Part shown: piece after piece, positions 41,789-50,676 of the stretch | Position numbering within the stretch: the first letter of the stretch is position 1 | How the letters are laid out: every line of letters starts with the position of its first letter | Assembly: GCA_013178295.1 (NCBI GenBank) | Contig: JABLWW010000008.1 | Coordinates: 1 to 64,000 of the forward strand | Direction of reading: 5' to 3' | DNA: 64,000 nt | Source of the DNA: Anaerolineae bacterium | Lineage (GTDB): Bacteria; Chloroflexota; Anaerolineae; Anaerolineales; Anaerolineaceae | Program-made: the position numbers and the translations under genes | The notes under the pieces: generated by a model | Seen by the model: only the letters and a program-made list of their open reading frames with translations | Databases searched by the model: none | What the model was told of the DNA's origin: nothing

Positions 41789-42865
41789 ATGCTGCAATTT
41801 TTAGCCCGCCGTCTTATCTTGCTTCTTCCGGTCATGATCGGCATTTTGCTGGTCACATTTCTGATTGTGCGTTTGATCCCCGGCGACCCATGCAAAGCCA
41901 TGTTGGGTGAAAGAGCCACCCAGGCAAAGTGCGAGGCATTCAAAGAGCGCTATGGGTTGAATGACAATGTGGCTGTCCAGTTTGTTCGTTACATTGCCAA
42001 CATGGCGACAGGTGATTTTGGCACGTCAATCCGCTTTACCCGCCCGGTGGTGGATATTGTGGCGGAGCGTTTGCCTATGACCATTGAACTGACAATTGGC
42101 GCCATGATCTTCTCGACGATTGTGGGGATATTGTTGGGTCTGCTCTCGGCGCTTAAACGCAACAGTATTGTGGATACAGCGACAATGATCCTGGCAAACA
42201 TGGGTATTTCCATGCCGGTTTTCTGGCTGGGGCTGATGCTGGCGTATGTTTTCGCTTTGCTGCTAAAAGATACACCGTTCACCTTGCCCCCCTCGGCGCG
42301 GTTCACCGCTGGGATTGGGTTAGAATCGTTGATCAAGTTTTGGAATCTTAAGGATGTAACGGGTGTCAAGAAGTTCTTGATTGACTTTCTTTCCAATCTG
42401 GCGCTGACCAACGCGTTGATTACGGGTAACTGGAAGGCATACTGGGACGGGGTGAAGCATCTGATCCTTCCTTCGCTGGCGGTTGGCACCATCCCGATGG
42501 CAGTCATTGCCCGCATGACGCGTTCCAGTCTGCTTGAAGTTCTCGGGCTGGATTATGTGCGTACTGCGCGGGCAAAGGGTTTGGTGGAACGTCTGGTGAT
42601 TTCGCGCCATGCTATGCGCAATGCAATGATACCCATTGTAACGATCATTGGCATTGAGACGGGCAGTTTGCTCTCTGGGGCAGTGCTGACAGAGACAGTC
42701 TTTTCTCTCCCCGGTGTGGGTACCATGCTGGTGCAATCAATTCTGGCGCGCGATTATCCGGTGGTACAAGGGTTTACTCTGGTCATTGCAATTATTTTTG
42801 TGGTGGTCAATTTGGTGGTTGATCTTTCGTATGCCTATCTAGACCCACGCATACGACTTGAATAA
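41789..42865 (+). CDS. Peptide/nickel-type ABC permease (DppB-like)
   Basis: 358 aa inner-membrane permease. Starts FLARRLILLLPVMIGILLVTFLIVRLIPGDP in pieces, as DppB does; ERYGLNDNVAVQFVRYI; and the EAA loop GLDYVRTARAKGLVERLV. Six helices, with an insert around residues 155-230. Start ATG 41789; a TTG 9 nt before is less likely. Followed after 22 nt by the DppC-like partner. Confidence 0.92.
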   Translation: MLQFLARRLILLLPVMIGILLVTFLIVRLIPGDPCKAMLGERATQAKCEAFKERYGLNDNVAVQFVRYIANMATGDFGTSIRFTRPVVDIVAERLPMTIELTIGAMIFSTIVGILLGLLSALKRNSIVDTATMILANMGISMPVFWLGLMLAYVFALLLKDTPFTLPPSARFTAGIGLESLIKFWNLKDVTGVKKFLIDFLSNLALTNALITGNWKAYWDGVKHLILPSLAVGTIPMAVIARMTRSSLLEVLGLDYVRTARAKGLVERLVISRHAMRNAMIPIVTIIGIETGSLLSGAVLTETVFSLPGVGTMLVQSILARDYPVVQGFTLVIAIIFVVVNLVVDLSYAYLDPRIRLE

Positions 42866-42887
42866 ATGCGGAATGGAATGAACATCA

Positions 42888-43823
42888 ATGGCGCAAACAG
42901 GCGTGATTTCCCAAAAAGCTGAAGCGATCTACGAACGTCAATCTCCCGCGCGTGAAGCATTGCGGCGTTTGCTGCGGCATCGCTCTGCCCAGGTCGGAAT
43001 GGCGTTGCTGGGATTGTTGATTTTTGTGGCAATTTTTGCCGAACAGATTTCACCCTACGACCCAACAAAAATTATCAAAGAATCCAAACGGCGCACGCCA
43101 CCCTGCATTCATCTGTTGGGATGCCCAAAGGATCAACCGCAGCATATCTTTGGACTGGACAGCAACACGCGCGATCTGTTTTCGCGGGTTGTCTTTGGCT
43201 CCAGGCTTTCTTTACAGGTGGGCATTGCTTCAATAGGTTTTGCTATTCTGGTGGGGGGTGTCATCGGCGCTGTCTCTGGTTATGTTGGGGGCTGGACAGA
43301 TAACATCATCATGCGCATTATGGATGTGCTCATGGCATTCCCCAGCATGTTGCTGGCGATAGCGATTGTTACCGTGCTTGGCACGGGGCTGATTAATGCG
43401 CTACTGGCAATCGGCATTGTGTCGATTCCTCGATATGCACGTCTGATACGCGCTACGATCTTATCAGTCAAAGAAATGGAATTTGTGCAGGCGTCGCGCG
43501 CCTTGGGGGCTTCGCCTTTGCGTCTTCTTGTCGTGCGTATTCTACCCAATGCATTCACTCCGCTCATCGTTCAGGGTACCTTGGGCATTGCCACTGCCAT
43601 CATCGACGCGGCTGCCCTGTCGTTTCTTGGTCTGGGGGCAGAGCCGCCTCGTCCAGAATGGGGCCTGATGATGGGCGAGGAGAAAAACAGTGTTTTTAAT
43701 GCTCCGCATCTGCTTATTTTTCCTGGTTTGGCAATTACCATGACGGTACTTTCCTTTAATCTTTTGGGTGATGGGCTGCGCGATGCGCTTGATCCGCGCT
43801 TGCGCGGCGGTTCAGCAAGTTAA
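42888..43823 (+). CDS. Peptide/nickel-type ABC permease (DppC-like)
   Basis: 311 aa, partner permease. N-terminal cytoplasmic segment, RHRSAQVGMALLGLLIF first helix, an extended loop with two cysteines (TPPCIHLLGCPKD), then FGLDSNTRDLFSRVVFGSRLSLQVG and the EAA region VQASRALGASPLRLLVVRILPN. The Cys pair in the first external loop is unusual and could form a disulfide. It ends the operon; no ATPase genes are present here. Confidence 0.92.
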   Translation: MAQTGVISQKAEAIYERQSPAREALRRLLRHRSAQVGMALLGLLIFVAIFAEQISPYDPTKIIKESKRRTPPCIHLLGCPKDQPQHIFGLDSNTRDLFSRVVFGSRLSLQVGIASIGFAILVGGVIGAVSGYVGGWTDNIIMRIMDVLMAFPSMLLAIAIVTVLGTGLINALLAIGIVSIPRYARLIRATILSVKEMEFVQASRALGASPLRLLVVRILPNAFTPLIVQGTLGIATAIIDAAALSFLGLGAEPPRPEWGLMMGEEKNSVFNAPHLLIFPGLAITMTVLSFNLLGDGLRDALDPRLRGGSAS

Positions 43824-43940
43824 TGTATTTTTGAGAGAAAAAGCTGTGCTTTTCCCGTTTTGAGAGAGCGGGTGAGAAAGCCAGTCTTGCCGCGCCGCCG
43901 TTGTTTCTGGGGTTTGTGATATATTAAAAGGGGTGTGCTG

Positions 43941-46900
43941 ATGCGGAACATTTCATCTGGCTTGCGGTTGGTTGTCCTTTGGTTGCTGCTGACGCTTGCC
44001 TGTCAGGTGTCAGATGTGCAGAAACTGATGGTACCCGTCACGGGCAGAGAGGGTTCTATTGAGCCTGTGCAGCCAATGTCCTCTCCGCTGCCCTTGCAGC
44101 CCACTGCGTTGCTCTCCCCTCAAATTGACTCTGCTCACCCCCCATCCCCGCAGCCCGCCAGTGCAGTATTGCATGTTTTGGAGCGCCTGCCTGAGCCGTC
44201 GGCGCAGGGCGTCAGCCCGCTCTCGCCGGTGGCAGTGCACTTTGACCGCCCTGTTGTAAGCTCAGAGCAGGCGCCTTTTAAGATCACCCCGGAAATTCAA
44301 GGGGACGGAGGTTGGGTCAACCCATACACATTTGTCTTTTATCCCATGCAGCCACTTGCCGGGCAGTCCACTTTTACGGTAACGCTCAATTCTGGGCTTG
44401 GCGCGGTGGATGGCAGCCGCCTGGCGCAGGATGAGCCATTGGAATGGACGTTCACCACATCGAAAGCGGGCGTGGATGAGATTATTCCCCAACCTCAGAC
44501 GGTTATCCCGCCGAACAGTACGTTTGAGATTTCCTTTTCCCATCCGATGGATATTCAGAGTGTTGCCGAGAACTTTCAATTGATGAATCAGGATGCGGGG
44601 ATACCCGTGGCTGGCAAGATTACCTGGGATGGCTTGCTCACCAAGCTGACCTTTGTGCCAGATGAGCTTTTGCCCCGCGGTGCGAATTATTCGCTGGTGA
44701 TCGCCGCCCAAACGCGTACGCTGGCTGGAGAGCCGCTGGGCGAAGACATGATCGCAACGTATGTTGTTTGCCCTGCACTTAGCATACAAAGCGTTGATAT
44801 TGACCCTACCGCGGGGCTGGCACTGAGCAACGGCTCTGGCAGCTTTGTCATTCGCTTTAACAACCCGGTGGCAGATCAGGATTTTGCCTCCCTGATCGGT
44901 TTTGACCCGCCGGTAGAAAAGGTTAATTTTCGTCTTTCTGACGACGCTCAAGTGCTTCAGGTCTCGGCAGATTTGCGTGCCAATACGCAGTATACCTTGA
45001 GCGTATCGCCTTCTTTGCAGGATATCTGGCATCAGCCCCTTGCGGCAGAGTCGCCCGCTGCATTCTCTTTCTTCACCGCCGCGTCAGTTCCTTCCCTTAC
45101 TGTGCCGCGACTGGAGAATACTTCGCCCTTGCTGTTTGTTTTGCCCAGCCAACCTGTCCTCCCGGTGATGGCGCAGAGTCTGCAAGCGATAGAGATTGCC
45201 TCGCTACCACTGCGGCTGCGCGATTTTGTGCTCCTGGCGAAATCGGCTGATCAACTCTTGGATTACAACCCAGTGATTGCAGACGTTTTGCGGCAACCTT
45301 TGCAACTTTCTGCTGAGCGCCCGCAAATGGTGGATGTGCGCCTTTCCCCCGCTTACATTCGGTTGCCGTCCGGTTTGTACTATTATCGTCTGCTTGGCAT
45401 TCCCGCTGACGGTATCTCGAAGGCGCAACCCATTCCTTTTCTGGTTGTTTCCAGCCGAATCCATCTGACGATAAAACGTTCATTTGAAGGTGTGCTGGTT
45501 TGGGCAGTTAATCTTGAAAATAATAAACCGGTATCTAAAGGGGAACTGGTCATCTATGACAGTGATTTTGTTCAGGTGGCTTCCTGTCAGACGGATCGCG
45601 AAGGTCTGTGCCAGGCAGTTTTTTCAAAACCGGTTGACAGGGATTCTCCAGTTTATGTGGTGATGGGAGAGCCCGGCAGCCCGTATTTTGCTATGGCGAC
45701 GGACGCGTGGGCGTCTCCGCCAAATGGGATTGAGTCGCTTCCCCAACTTGAAGGACAAAGGTTGTTTGCTTACCTGTATACCGATCGGCAATCGTATTTG
45801 CCCGGGGAGCGTGTGCATGTCAAGGCGGTGGTGCGCTTGCTGGAGAATGGGCGTTATCGTTTGCCGGATGCTCAATCGGCAATGCTGACCATTAAGCCTG
45901 TTGCTGATAAAGCGGGCGCTCAGCCTGACAACCCAGTTGCAACTCTTCCCATCCCGTTATCGTCTCTTGGCACGGCTTCGACTTTTTACGATGTGCCTGC
46001 CGATTTGCTACCTGGGGTGTATTGTCTGAGCGTGCAAGGGTCAGGCGAACAGAGTTGTTTTCGGGTGTTGGAATACAGGGGGCGGGCTGCCGAAATTACG
46101 CTGGCTGCGCTTAAAACAGAATTGCAGCCCGGTGACAACTTGCGGGTGAATGGTTCTTTTCAATACAGTTCTGGTATTCCTGTCGCGCTGCTGCCATATC
46201 GCTGGCGTTTGTATGCTTATCCGCTGACCTTTGATTTACCGGAGGGGTTTGTGGCGGGCATTCAGCAGCCAAGCTGGATGGAACGCCCGGCGGAGAGCGC
46301 AGGCGAAGTCATTGCGCAAGGCGTTGGCAGAAGCGATGGGCGCGGCAATATCATGATAGATGTTTCCGCTGATGAGCTTGCGCAAAAACTAACATTTTCG
46401 ATGAGGCGGCGGTTGGTAGTTGAGGTATCGGCAGGAGAGGGGGCAACTCCCCTTTGTGTCAGACAAGCCAGCGTTGTCTTACACCCCTCAGCATTCTATA
46501 TTGCCCTGCGCCCGGATCGTTGGGTTGTGGAAAGCGGAGCAGAGCTTGGTCTTGCCGTTCAGACCATAGACTGGCGCAAGGCGGTTTCTCCTGCACATCT
46601 GTTGAGCGCCACACTTGAAAAGGTGAGCTGGACGACTCAAGCAGATGTGGGTTCACCAAAGTCTCCGCAGGCGCAGTATCAGCTGATCAGCACAGTGGAT
46701 TTTGGGACTGATGAAGAAGGACAGGCACGTCTGGCGTTTCGTATGGCAGAAGCGGGAATGTACCGCCTTTTGGTCAGCGGTGAGGGGGCAGCGTCTTCAA
46801 TTTTTATTTGGGTAAATGGCAGGACGGGCGTCTCTCTGCCATATTTGCCTGGCAAGCGCCTACCGTTGTTTGTTCAGAAAACCAGTTTTCGGGCAGGCGA

Positions 46901-47636
46901 GGAGGCGTATTTGTTTATCCCCAATGCTTTCCACGCCTCTCTGGCGCTGATCACGGTAGAGCGCCAGCAGCTCCAGCGCCAGCCAAGGGTCGTTGCGGTG
47001 AGCGGCACAGGTTTGGAGTATCCGATAAAACTTTCTGCTGATGATGCACCAAACGTGTTTGTGTCTGTAGTTATGATAGGTGTTTCCCCTGGGGGTAAAG
47101 CCGATATGCGATATGGGCATGTGGCTTTGAATGTGCAGCCGACATCAGAAGAGTTGCATGTGGCGGCTATTTATTCGCCAAAGCAGCCTCTCCCAGGTCA
47201 GGATATCGCCATGGCGCTGCGGGTTACTGATTCTGCCAGTTTGCCTGTGCAGGCAGAGCTTTCTGTGGCAGTGGTTGAGAAACATGCGCTGTTTGCAGGC
47301 TGTTGGCAAACCCAGCCTATGCAAGAAGCGTTTTACGCAACTCAGCCGCGTGGCATTGTTACAGCGATACCCCTATTCGCCGAATCAAGCTACCAGCCGC
47401 AAGTCGTGCCGGATGCCGCTACAGATGAAAGCAACCGCGCATCTACTTTGTGTCCTGTGGGATACGGCGGTATGGTTTACTGGAATGCCTCTTTGTTTAC
47501 TGATGCCAACGGAGTGGCAACGCTGGCATTTTCTTTGCCACAGCAGTGGACTGAATGGACGGTTGACATCCGCGCGGTTGATGCGGACACCCGTGTGGGG
47601 GAAACAAGGATAGCGTTGAGCCCCTTGGGGCAATGA
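43941..47636 (+). CDS. Alpha-2-macroglobulin-like lipoprotein lacking the thioester half
   Basis: 1231 aa. Lipobox (LLTLAC) and a Pro/Ser linker precede Ig-like Big_5 repeats (VSPLSPVAVHFDRPV; FEISFSHPMDIQSV; GSFVIRFNNPVAD), an MG2-type domain (about residue 607, FAYLYTDRQSYLPGERVHVKAVV) and an A2M-type segment at the very end (WNASLFTDANGVATLAFSL, WTEWTVDIRA). It stops about where family members continue into the thioester/complement and receptor domains (YfhM is about 1650 aa or longer). It may be a natural short form or a 3'-truncated gene. ATG 43941 has AAGGGG. Confidence 0.8.
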   Translation: MRNISSGLRLVVLWLLLTLACQVSDVQKLMVPVTGREGSIEPVQPMSSPLPLQPTALLSPQIDSAHPPSPQPASAVLHVLERLPEPSAQGVSPLSPVAVHFDRPVVSSEQAPFKITPEIQGDGGWVNPYTFVFYPMQPLAGQSTFTVTLNSGLGAVDGSRLAQDEPLEWTFTTSKAGVDEIIPQPQTVIPPNSTFEISFSHPMDIQSVAENFQLMNQDAGIPVAGKITWDGLLTKLTFVPDELLPRGANYSLVIAAQTRTLAGEPLGEDMIATYVVCPALSIQSVDIDPTAGLALSNGSGSFVIRFNNPVADQDFASLIGFDPPVEKVNFRLSDDAQVLQVSADLRANTQYTLSVSPSLQDIWHQPLAAESPAAFSFFTAASVPSLTVPRLENTSPLLFVLPSQPVLPVMAQSLQAIEIASLPLRLRDFVLLAKSADQLLDYNPVIADVLRQPLQLSAERPQMVDVRLSPAYIRLPSGLYYYRLLGIPADGISKAQPIPFLVVSSRIHLTIKRSFEGVLVWAVNLENNKPVSKGELVIYDSDFVQVASCQTDREGLCQAVFSKPVDRDSPVYVVMGEPGSPYFAMATDAWASPPNGIESLPQLEGQRLFAYLYTDRQSYLPGERVHVKAVVRLLENGRYRLPDAQSAMLTIKPVADKAGAQPDNPVATLPIPLSSLGTASTFYDVPADLLPGVYCLSVQGSGEQSCFRVLEYRGRAAEITLAALKTELQPGDNLRVNGSFQYSSGIPVALLPYRWRLYAYPLTFDLPEGFVAGIQQPSWMERPAESAGEVIAQGVGRSDGRGNIMIDVSADELAQKLTFSMRRRLVVEVSAGEGATPLCVRQASVVLHPSAFYIALRPDRWVVESGAELGLAVQTIDWRKAVSPAHLLSATLEKVSWTTQADVGSPKSPQAQYQLISTVDFGTDEEGQARLAFRMAEAGMYRLLVSGEGAASSIFIWVNGRTGVSLPYLPGKRLPLFVQKTSFRAGEEAYLFIPNAFHASLALITVERQQLQRQPRVVAVSGTGLEYPIKLSADDAPNVFVSVVMIGVSPGGKADMRYGHVALNVQPTSEELHVAAIYSPKQPLPGQDIAMALRVTDSASLPVQAELSVAVVEKHALFAGCWQTQPMQEAFYATQPRGIVTAIPLFAESSYQPQVVPDAATDESNRASTLCPVGYGGMVYWNASLFTDANGVATLAFSLPQQWTEWTVDIRAVDADTRVGETRIALSPLGQ

Positions 47637-47651
47637 CCATTTCCGTCAGCT

Positions 47652-48179
47652 TTATCGCTTTTTGTCTTGCAGCGTTTCTATTTTGCGCTCGATTTCTTCT
47701 ACCTGACGTAACAGTGCCGCGATCTGGCTCTGACTGGCGGCTTGCAATGCTGCGTCATCTGCTTTTGTTGGGGTTCGAAAACGCTTGTCCAGAAGGTGCT
47801 TTGTGAGAAGGTCGCTGTCCGCTTTGCTCAGCTTGCCCTCTCTTACCAAAACGTCTATGCGGTAGCGGATTTCATTCTCGACGTGCTGAGCGGGATCGAG
47901 AAAAGCGTAGATCGAATCGCGCAGGCTGTTGAGCGTATTGCCGCCAGTGCGGATCAGACGCGTCAATATTGCTGCTGGAAGCAGACCGCCGATACGCCTT
48001 TCCTGCTCAAAGATGATTTGTGCCAGGGTAATCGCAGTCAGGTCGGCGCCGCTACTATGGTCAATCACCTTGATTTCTTTGCCCTGCTGGATCAGGTCTC
48101 CGATTTCATCCAGCGTGATATACTGACGTGCCTCGGTGTCGTATAGCTTACGGTTGGAATACCGTTTAATGACCGTCAT
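47652..48179 (-). CDS. PhaR-like polyhydroxyalkanoate regulator
   Basis: 175 aa. The N-terminal 60 residues are the PHA-accumulation regulator DNA-binding domain (VIKRYSNRKLYDTEARQYI, TLDEIGDLIQQGKEIKVID). The rest is helical and charged. PhaR represses phasin and PHA genes and binds the granule. Start ATG 48179 overlaps the stop of the phasin-like gene (ATGA). No PHA synthase or depolymerase lies in the window. Confidence 0.85.
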   Translation of the reverse strand: MTVIKRYSNRKLYDTEARQYITLDEIGDLIQQGKEIKVIDHSSGADLTAITLAQIIFEQERRIGGLLPAAILTRLIRTGGNTLNSLRDSIYAFLDPAQHVENEIRYRIDVLVREGKLSKADSDLLTKHLLDKRFRTPTKADDAALQAASQSQIAALLRQVEEIERKIETLQDKKR

Positions 48180-48544
48180 TCACTTTTCTTGGCGATGAGG
48201 TCATCAATCTTTTTGTTGAGCTCATTCAGGCGCGCAGCCAGCGCTTCAATATCGGCTTTGGTGGCTGCTGAGGGATGCTTTTTCTCGCGCTCGGCGCGTT
48301 TTTCCTCTTCTAGTTTTTCGCGGCGGTCAAGTACCTCTTTAACCAACCGGCGAGCATCCTTCTCGGCTATTTCGCCGCGCTCGGCTAATTTTGAAACGAA
48401 GCTGTCTACTTCGTCCTGTGCAATTGCGGCTGCACCGACGGCTGCCAGCAGTACTTTGCGTGAGATTTCGTACAGGTTTGAGGCGATGGTTTGTTTCTTC
48501 TCTTCGCTTTCTTCTTCCACTTTTTCTTCAACCTTTTTGTTCAT
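48176..48544 (-). CDS. Phasin-like (PhaF/PhaI type) helical protein
   Basis: 122 aa, almost entirely charged helix (KKVEEKVEEESEEKKQ; SNLYEISRKVLLAAVGAAAIAQDEVDSFVSKLAERGE; DIEALAARLNELNKKIDDLIAKK coiled coil). The pattern fits poly-granule-associated proteins (PhaF/PhaI) and, less specifically, other long-helix proteins. Start ATG 48544 with GGAGG. Coupled to phaR-like. Confidence 0.75.
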   Translation of the reverse strand: MNKKVEEKVEEESEEKKQTIASNLYEISRKVLLAAVGAAAIAQDEVDSFVSKLAERGEIAEKDARRLVKEVLDRREKLEEEKRAEREKKHPSAATKADIEALAARLNELNKKIDDLIAKKSE

Positions 48545-48669
48545 TATCTGCCTCCGTAAGATGAGCATAAGTGTCTCTGTAATTAAAATTTGCTTGAGCA
48601 TACACCTATTTTATAACGCAGCGCGTCATGTGTCAAGAGAAACGCGTTTTTAAAATTTTGCCTTTTAGG

Positions 48670-48699
48670 TTGCAAAAACATAGAAGTTTATAGTAGAAT
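48670..48699 (+). promoter_or_regulatory. Promoter of the second peptide-type ABC operon
   Basis: TTGCAA (48670-48675), 18 nt, TAGAAT (48694-48699), about 145 nt upstream of the ATG. The intergenic space 48602-48847 otherwise shows only a strong AAGGAGG ribosome site. Confidence 0.5.
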
Positions 48700-48847
48700 G
48701 TATTTCAGTGGTGATGTACGATAATCGGGCAGTTGCGTTGCGTCTCATCTATTGAAAAATAAATTTCCCTTCTTGCAGTAATACTTGTCCTTTCTAAAAC
48801 CGTGTCCACAACGGTAATATTATCTTTCAATAAGGAGGAAGAACGAT

Positions 48848-50545
48848 ATGAAATGCTATCGGCTGTTTGTTGTGGTTGTCCTGGCGCTAATGTTAGGTGT
48901 AAGCCTTTTTGGGTGTGCGCCTGCCCCAAAACCTACAGAAGCGCCTGCTGTTGAGTCGCCAGCTGCCCCGGCTGAACCGGCTGCCCCAGCTGAACCGGCG
49001 GCTGCACCGACAGAAGCTCCGCCGCCTGCACCTGCCGCAGAGGAATTGCCGGTATTGGTGATGGCAATGAACCTGGACGATGTGGTTACACTGGATCCCG
49101 GCTGGGCGGGTGAGACGACCAACCTGATGGTGCATATTAACACCTATGATACACTGGTGGATATCCGACCTCAGGACCTGACCAAAAAGGTGCCGCGCCT
49201 GGCTGAATCCTGGGAGATTTCGGAAGACAGCATGGTATACACCTTCAAGCTTAAACCAGATATCAAGTTTGCTTCAGGAAATCCGGTTACGGCGGAGGAT
49301 GTGCGCTTCTCGTGGATGCGTTTGATTAACCTCAAAGGGGCACCTTCGTTCAACCTTGAACTGGTGGACAAGATTGAAGTGGTGGATCCGCTGACGGTCA
49401 AGGTAACCATGAAAGAACCCAACCCCTCCTTCCTGGCGAGTGCGGCAAACCCAAGCCTGGGCATTCAGGACAGCAAAGTGGTCAAGGAGCATGGCGGCAC
49501 CGATGCAGCGGATGCAGATCAGACCGACAAAGCTAAAGAATGGCTGGATCAGAATTCCGCTGGCAGTGGCCCGTTTATCCTTACCAGCTGGGCGCCAAAG
49601 TCGGAACTGGTCTTTGAAGCCAACATGAACTATTGGAAGGGCGCTCCGAAGGTCAGCAAGGTCATTATCAAGCATGTTGAGGATCCCACGACCAAGTTGC
49701 AGATGTTGGAAACAGGCGAGGTGGACATCATTGACACGCTGGATTATGACCTGGTGGAGCAGGCAAAGGCGAATCCTGACCTGGTGGTGGATATTGGTCA
49801 AACGCTGGATCAGAATTATCTTGCCATGACCTCAAAATGTGACACTGAAATTGGCCCAGAGACCGCCAAATATGTTTGCGATAAACGCATGCGCAAGGCG
49901 ATTGCTTATGCTATTGATTATGAAGGATTGATCAAGTCGGTGCTGAATGGGTATGGTGTGCGCGCCCCAAGCATCATTCCGCTGGGTGTGCTGGGTGTTG
50001 ACCCCAACAAAGTCTGGGGACGCGATGTTGAAAAGTCCAAAGCCCTGCTCAAAGAGATGGGACTTGAAGGTGGTGTGAAGATTGATCTGTACTATGCTTC
50101 CAACCCCACCCGCGATACGATTGCTGCCAAGATTAAAAGCGACCTGGCTGAAGTGGGGATTGATGTAACCCTCAACCCAATGGAGCAGAGCGTGTATCTG
50201 ACCGAAATGCGTGCGCAAAAACTGCCCACTGCCTTTGGCGGCTGGACACCGGACTATCTTGACCCGACTATGTGGACGGATTACTTCGCTTTCCCCGATC
50301 GCGGTATTGCACGCCGTATGTGGTTTGATAACGCTGAGGCGCAAGAACTGGCGCGGCAAATCCAGGTTTTGCCAGACGGCGACGAGCGCGCCAAAGCCAT
50401 CAGCGATTTGCAGGATATCCTCATTGAGGAAATGCCCTATACCATGCTCTATCAAACACAGCGCGTGGTTGCCCACCGGGCAGAGTTGAAGGGATATGCC
50501 TATCATCCTGTCTGGTTCTTTGATTTCTTTGAATTGAGTAAATAG
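48848..50545 (+). CDS. Peptide-type ABC substrate-binding lipoprotein
   Basis: 565 aa, SBP family 5, normal module order. Lipobox (SLFGC), a Pro/Ala/Glu-rich linker (about residues 22-60, repeats of APAEPA), then VTLDPGWAGE, VYTFKLKPDIKFASG, VTAEDVRFSWMRL, GSGPFILTSWAPKSELVFEAN, RKAIAYAIDYEGLI, AFGGWTPDYLDPTMWT. Typical length. Captures a peptide or similar solute for the two downstream permeases; substrate unknown. Confidence 0.93.
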   Translation: MKCYRLFVVVVLALMLGVSLFGCAPAPKPTEAPAVESPAAPAEPAAPAEPAAAPTEAPPPAPAAEELPVLVMAMNLDDVVTLDPGWAGETTNLMVHINTYDTLVDIRPQDLTKKVPRLAESWEISEDSMVYTFKLKPDIKFASGNPVTAEDVRFSWMRLINLKGAPSFNLELVDKIEVVDPLTVKVTMKEPNPSFLASAANPSLGIQDSKVVKEHGGTDAADADQTDKAKEWLDQNSAGSGPFILTSWAPKSELVFEANMNYWKGAPKVSKVIIKHVEDPTTKLQMLETGEVDIIDTLDYDLVEQAKANPDLVVDIGQTLDQNYLAMTSKCDTEIGPETAKYVCDKRMRKAIAYAIDYEGLIKSVLNGYGVRAPSIIPLGVLGVDPNKVWGRDVEKSKALLKEMGLEGGVKIDLYYASNPTRDTIAAKIKSDLAEVGIDVTLNPMEQSVYLTEMRAQKLPTAFGGWTPDYLDPTMWTDYFAFPDRGIARRMWFDNAEAQELARQIQVLPDGDERAKAISDLQDILIEEMPYTMLYQTQRVVAHRAELKGYAYHPVWFFDFFELSK

Positions 50546-50579
50546 CTTTTCGCTGAACTGGCTCAAACCGAGACTTTTG

Positions 50580-50617
50580 CCCTTCCCGTTCCCCGTCTGT
50601 ATGGGGAGCGGGAAGGG
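50580..50617 (+). terminator. Strong hairpin between binding-protein and permease genes
   Basis: A 15-bp GC-rich stem (50580-50594 with 50603-50617, one G-U pair) and an 8-nt loop lie 34 nt after the binding-protein stop. No T tract follows. Same position and loop size as at the other ABC operons here. Confidence 0.7.
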
Positions 50618-50676
50618 AGGGGCTGTGTGCACGTGGTTTTTGCTGATTTTCAAATCTTATCGTGTGATTGTAGAAA

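Noticed and set aside
43824-43940. Possible short gene between the permease and the macroglobulin-like gene
   Set aside because: No frame with start signal; only a TATATT-like box and a ribosome site for the next gene.
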